DNA of 7,763 bases from Alphaproteobacteria bacterium (GTDB lineage: Bacteria > Pseudomonadota > Alphaproteobacteria > RF32 > CAG-239): positions 1-7,763 of the forward strand of contig JAGCOI010000113.1 in NCBI GenBank assembly GCA_017645485.1, in the 5' to 3' direction. Positions 4,589 through 7,763 of the stretch are shown piece by piece; positions within the stretch are counted from its first letter, which is position 1, and every line of letters begins with the position of its first letter. Under the pieces are notes generated by a model. That model saw nothing but the letters and a program-made list of their open reading frames with translations. It was not told where the DNA came from and made no database searches. Position numbers and translations under genes: made by a program.

Positions 4589-6862
4589 TTATTTACGTTC
4601 CACTTTTTTCATTTCTTCGGGCGCTTTCTGAACGTGGTGTATCTGCTCGGTAACGGGCTTATACACCGTTTGTTCAAATTTGCTCGGTGTTTCCCACACA
4701 CAATCACAAATCGTCAACCCCAAGCTTCTCAAAGCTGTCTCCGTCGGCAAGAACAAATCTTTACCGGCATCTGTTTTTTGCCCTGTGTGTGCAAAACCGT
4801 TGACCGTACCGTGACTGTCTATCAAAACACTGCCGATAACCAAATCTTGAACATTCGTATCAACGATAATTTCAGAACCTTTATCGTCACTATATCTGTA
4901 ACCTAAAATTTTACCGCTGTTATCGATATAGTTTTCAGAACCGTTATCAAAGGCTTCAACATCCAAAAGTCCGAGTGTCATAAAGCCTTTTTCACCGGTC
5001 TTCGGCAATTCAATGTTCAATGAAAGCGGTGTATATTCTGTCGGCGTGTCAAGCATAATCAAAGCCGTATTTTTGCTCGGGTTCACTCTGACTGCGCGAC
5101 CGCTCAGTTCTTTGCCGTTAATCGTTCTTATTTTATAAGTGTTGTACTGATTGTCAACCAAATCGGCCGATGTCAGCACAAACGAATCGGAAACAATCAA
5201 GCCTGCACCTTTTTTACCTGAAACGTTTGAAATTTCAACAACCGATGCACGTACTTTATAAAGATTTTCAGGCGTTAAAACATCGTACGGGGCACGCGTT
5301 GTAATACACAAACTGTCAAACGCTTTAATATCCGTATCCACCCACGTATCATCAACAACCGTGCAATTACCGTCCGAAATAATACCGCCGTTTTCATCAA
5401 TACATCCTTCCAAGAAAATATTCTCGGCCGATGTGCCGGCATCTTCCGTTATAACGGCACACGGTTCGGGTTGTGCACAAGGCTGTTCAACACATTCCAC
5501 AGGTTCAACCAAACACGGTGGCAAAATCTGTTGTTCAAAAGCCGGACATTCGACAATATTTGCTTCAGGCCTTGTAATTTCGCATTGTTTTGCTTCATAA
5601 AGCGGCTCTGCAAACTTACATTTTGCCGGATCCAAAGCTCTTTCTTCATCAATTAAGGCATCTCTTTGTGCCGTTAATTCCTCGGGTGTCAAACGAACGG
5701 ATAATTGTTTTTCAAACCCGCGTGCGGCTTGCAAATTGCTTACGGCATCGGCAAAAGCTTCTTCAATCAAAGCAATTTCACCACGTTCATTAACTATCTT
5801 AAGATCGGCATAACCTGTGGTTTCACCTTCCCACACAATCTTTGTTTTCGTCGGATTCGTTAATTTCCAATGAACGGTCATTTCCGAAGAACCGGAACGT
5901 TCATTTTTTGCTTCGGCTTTTTTATAATCGTATCCGTCGCACACATTCATAAAGAAGTCCGTAATTTCTGCCGTCAAAACATATTCGGGCAAAGGTGTCG
6001 GTGTTTTTTCCAAGCAAATATCTTCAGGCATTTTGACAATATTATAACAATCACCCGTTGTTTGCTCGAAAATTTCAATAAAGTTCATATCCTTTTCCAT
6101 CACGCGTCCGCGATTTAACACGGCTTCTTTATCATATCTTCTGCAACCGAAAATACGGAAACGATAATTACCCATTTTGTTTTTAATCGAATTTTCATCT
6201 TCCGATAAATTGAAGTCAACATGGTCCAAATAAATCGGTGCCAATGCGCAACAATCTCTGGCCATTGCCTGAACCACATAGTCATTATATGTAATGGCAT
6301 AATTGATAAGCTGCGGTGTTTCGCAAACGGGGCAAACAGGTGCCGGCTCAACAACCGGTGCCTCTGCAGGCTTTTGTTCCTTACATTTTTTGCACGGCCC
6401 CGTATCAATCAAAGCGCCGTTTGTATAGCATCTGTCGCACGGCCCCGTATCAATTAAAGGCCCTGTTGCATGACAATTTTTACACGGTCCGCCCGGAAAC
6501 AGACTGCCATCTTTATCCGAAGCATTAAACCAAGAGGTCAAAAATGACGAATCCGAAGACGCACCAATCATCTTGTCATATGCGCTTCTCGTCATCACCT
6601 GAGAAGTTCTCGGCGGCACATACGCAGGTCTCGGCCCTACGGTATTTCGCGCAGATATTTTTACCGGTTTTTCCGCTAAAGTATTTTTGGTCACGAAGAA
6701 ATGTCTCTTACTTGCCTGATGACGTCTTGCCATCATATCGCGCACACTTCTGTTGTATTGTGTCGAAGATTGAGCATCGGCATTTTGCGCCACAAAAGCG
6801 CAAACAAGCGCCGTAACGCTTAACAACAACATCAAAAATTTAGACGGCTTCAAATTTCTCAT
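4589..6862 (-). CDS. Exported multidomain protein: CxxC repeats, middle domain, C-terminal trypsin-like pseudoprotease
   Basis: The 757-residue protein starts with a signal peptide (cut predicted after NADA, residue 30; no lipobox). Residues 31-120 are basic and probably disordered. At 125-169 there are 15-residue repeats starting GPCxxC, two of which end GxLIDT, followed by PVCPVC (176-180). A folded middle part spans about 187-392; its VLTAEITDF ... HWKL ... KIVWEGETTG ... AFADAVSNL layout resembles CsgG/LpoB-type periplasmic domains, a tentative match. A cysteine/proline linker (415-470) follows. The last part (about 535-716) has the layout of an HtrA/trypsin fold: GAGLIVSDSFVLTSADLV (552-569), NPSKNTALIML (594-604), and a serine-loop equivalent before SHGTVNG (683-689). 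The expected catalytic His, Asp and Ser align with D567, N598 and I676, so it is probably not a protease. The mature protein has 26 cysteines. AGGAG, overlapping the upstream gene's TAG stop, sets the start. I do not recognise the whole protein. Confidence 0.9.
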   Translation of the reverse strand: MRNLKPSKFLMLLLSVTALVCAFVAQNADAQSSTQYNRSVRDMMARRHQASKRHFFVTKNTLAEKPVKISARNTVGPRPAYVPPRTSQVMTRSAYDKMIGASSDSSFLTSWFNASDKDGSLFPGGPCKNCHATGPLIDTGPCDRCYTNGALIDTGPCKKCKEQKPAEAPVVEPAPVCPVCETPQLINYAITYNDYVVQAMARDCCALAPIYLDHVDFNLSEDENSIKNKMGNYRFRIFGCRRYDKEAVLNRGRVMEKDMNFIEIFEQTTGDCYNIVKMPEDICLEKTPTPLPEYVLTAEITDFFMNVCDGYDYKKAEAKNERSGSSEMTVHWKLTNPTKTKIVWEGETTGYADLKIVNERGEIALIEEAFADAVSNLQAARGFEKQLSVRLTPEELTAQRDALIDEERALDPAKCKFAEPLYEAKQCEITRPEANIVECPAFEQQILPPCLVEPVECVEQPCAQPEPCAVITEDAGTSAENIFLEGCIDENGGIISDGNCTVVDDTWVDTDIKAFDSLCITTRAPYDVLTPENLYKVRASVVEISNVSGKKGAGLIVSDSFVLTSADLVDNQYNTYKIRTINGKELSGRAVRVNPSKNTALIMLDTPTEYTPLSLNIELPKTGEKGFMTLGLLDVEAFDNGSENYIDNSGKILGYRYSDDKGSEIIVDTNVQDLVIGSVLIDSHGTVNGFAHTGQKTDAGKDLFLPTETALRSLGLTICDCVWETPSKFEQTVYKPVTEQIHHVQKAPEEMKKVERK
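6378..6490 (-). repeat. In-frame 45-bp tandem repeat encoding GPCxxC units
   Basis: Inside the 757-residue gene, an 18-bp identical stretch (GCACGGCCCCGTATCAAT on the plus strand) occurs at 6392-6409 and again 45 bp later at 6437-6454, with a diverged third start at 6483. Forty-five bp is exactly 15 codons, so the repeat keeps the frame. The encoded units begin at residues 125, 140 and 155; the first two share 9 of 15 residues. The DNA is more alike than the protein requires, which points to recent duplication or gene conversion. Confidence 0.8.
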
Positions 6863-6873
6863 GAACGTAACTC

Positions 6874-7763
6874 CTATTCTTCTCGCATCAACGTTGGTCT
6901 TCTGTAACCGAGCGCTTCCGCTACGTGCATTTTAAGCACTTTGTTTTCATTTTGCAAGTCCGCAATCGTTCTTGCCAACCGTAAAGTGCGGTGATAACCG
7001 CGTGCCGATAGCTTAATTTTACCGGCAAAATCAATTAAAAGCTGACGAGCGTCTGCTTCTAATTGCACAGCATCTTCCAATACATCTCCATATAACTGAG
7101 AATTGGTTAAAAGATGTTTAATACCGAGTGATTCAAAGCGTTCTTTTTGAATTTTTCGCGCTTGAATAACCCGATTCAAAACTGTTTTTGATGTCTCTCC
7201 CTTTTCTTTTTCAAAAATATCCCATGGTGTCACGGGAGGCACATACACATGCAAATCTATCCTGTCCAACAGCGGTCCCGAAATTTTAGACTGGTATTCC
7301 GCGCCGCATTTCGGCGCTTTCGGGCATTCCTGACCATGTTGTCCCAAATAGCCGCATTTACAAGGATTCATCGCGGCAATAAGCTGAAAATGCGCCGGAT
7401 AAGTATGATGATATTCCGCACGCGAAACGGTAATTTCCGAATTTTCAAGAGGCTGTCTCAAAGCCTCTAAAGTTGCCCTGTTAAACTCAGGCAATTCATC
7501 TAAAAACAACACACCGTTATGCGCAAGCGAAATTTCGCCGGGTTTGGCTTTTTTGCCGCCACCGACCAGCGCGGCCGTCGAAGCATTATGATGCGGTGCA
7601 CGATAAGGTCTGTTAAAATCCAATTCGCCGTTTTTAATTTCGCCGGCAACGGAATGAATAATACAAGTTTCCAAAGCTTCCTCGGCCGTCAAAGGCGGTA
7701 AAATCGTCGTCAGTCTTGAAGCCAACATTGATTTACCCGAGCCGGGCGGACCGATCATCAACA
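6874..7763 (-). CDS. comM: YifB/ComM-family Mg-chelatase-like AAA+ ATPase, partial (N-terminus beyond right edge)
   Basis: Here are the last 296 or so codons of a protein usually about 500 residues long; the N-terminal Lon-protease-like domain is outside the window. Counting from the first complete codon (TTG, Leu, at 7761; not a real start), I see Walker A GPPGSGKS (4-11), RPYRAPHH (51-58), Walker B VLFLDE (84-89), MNPCKCGYLG (131-140) with further cysteines at 146 and 152 that may bind zinc, SGPLLDRIDLHV (161-172) with the arginine finger, and the C-terminal helical domain with SARGYHRTLRLARTIADL (252-269). In Haemophilus and Vibrio, ComM is a hexameric helicase that promotes branch migration during natural transformation, but YifB homologs also occur in bacteria not known to be competent. 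Its TAG stop lies inside the ribosome site of the next gene, 11 nt before that ATG. Confidence 0.95.
   Translation of the reverse strand, partial: LMIGPPGSGKSMLASRLTTILPPLTAEEALETCIIHSVAGEIKNGELDFNRPYRAPHHNASTAALVGGGKKAKPGEISLAHNGVLFLDELPEFNRATLEALRQPLENSEITVSRAEYHHTYPAHFQLIAAMNPCKCGYLGQHGQECPKAPKCGAEYQSKISGPLLDRIDLHVYVPPVTPWDIFEKEKGETSKTVLNRVIQARKIQKERFESLGIKHLLTNSQLYGDVLEDAVQLEADARQLLIDFAGKIKLSARGYHRTLRLARTIADLQNENKVLKMHVAEALGYRRPTLMREE

Noticed and set aside
6392..6454. CRISPR-like direct repeats
   Set aside because: There are just two close copies with in-frame 45-bp periodicity inside a coding region, and the encoded repeat is evident.
6473..6484. CKNCH as a cytochrome c haem-binding motif
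   Set aside because: Only one of the CxxC units is followed by His; the others read CDRCY, CKKCK and CPVCE. The repeat pattern explains the motif, and there is no cytochrome c fold nearby.
5361..6816. Several plus-strand and alternate-frame open frames opposite the 757-residue gene
   Set aside because: They have no ribosome sites or recognisable domains, and the minus-strand gene explains the region throughout.
7759..7761. TTG at 7761 as the start of the AAA+ gene
   Set aside because: It falls directly before Walker A in the middle of the YifB/ComM fold, so the real start lies outside the window.

Overview
The window comes from an AT-rich Gram-negative bacterium (GC roughly 40% by eye) with strong Shine-Dalgarno sites and tightly packed operons. 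Two encoded proteins carry type I signal peptides and many cysteines. A rhodoquinone-type (RquA-like) enzyme is present. Together these suggest an anaerobic or host-associated proteobacterium, perhaps an uncultured alphaproteobacterial gut lineage. That placement is inference; there is no rRNA or other phylogenetic marker here.

Layout from left to right. 1-1489 (-) is the first 496 codons of a very cysteine-rich exported protein that runs off the left edge. It has its own good sigma70-type promoter, with a 12-bp palindrome near the predicted transcription start. 1589-3758 (-) is a three-gene operon read right to left: rsmE (16S rRNA m3U methyltransferase), a NarL/LuxR-type response regulator, and an RquA-like SAM enzyme. 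Its genes are 4 and 9 nt apart. 3759-3853 is a short divergent control region with near-symmetric -10 boxes on both strands. 3854-4516 (+) is cmk (cytidylate kinase). 4533-4564 is a strong hairpin with T-tracts in both orientations, which ends cmk and the converging operon from the right. 4589-6862 (-) is a 757-residue exported multidomain protein: tandem CxxC repeats, a possible CsgG/LpoB-like middle domain, and a C-terminal trypsin-fold domain whose catalytic triad appears lost. 6874-7763 (-) is the C-terminal part of a YifB/ComM AAA+ ATPase, joined to the 757-residue gene by a stop codon embedded in its ribosome binding site.

Housekeeping functions (RsmE, Cmk, ComM) are interleaved with less ordinary parts. 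The most notable are the cysteine-module surface or periplasmic protein, the predicted pseudoprotease with CxxC repeats, and the pairing of a response regulator with a putative rhodoquinone enzyme. No mobile elements, CRISPR arrays, tRNAs or rRNAs were seen.
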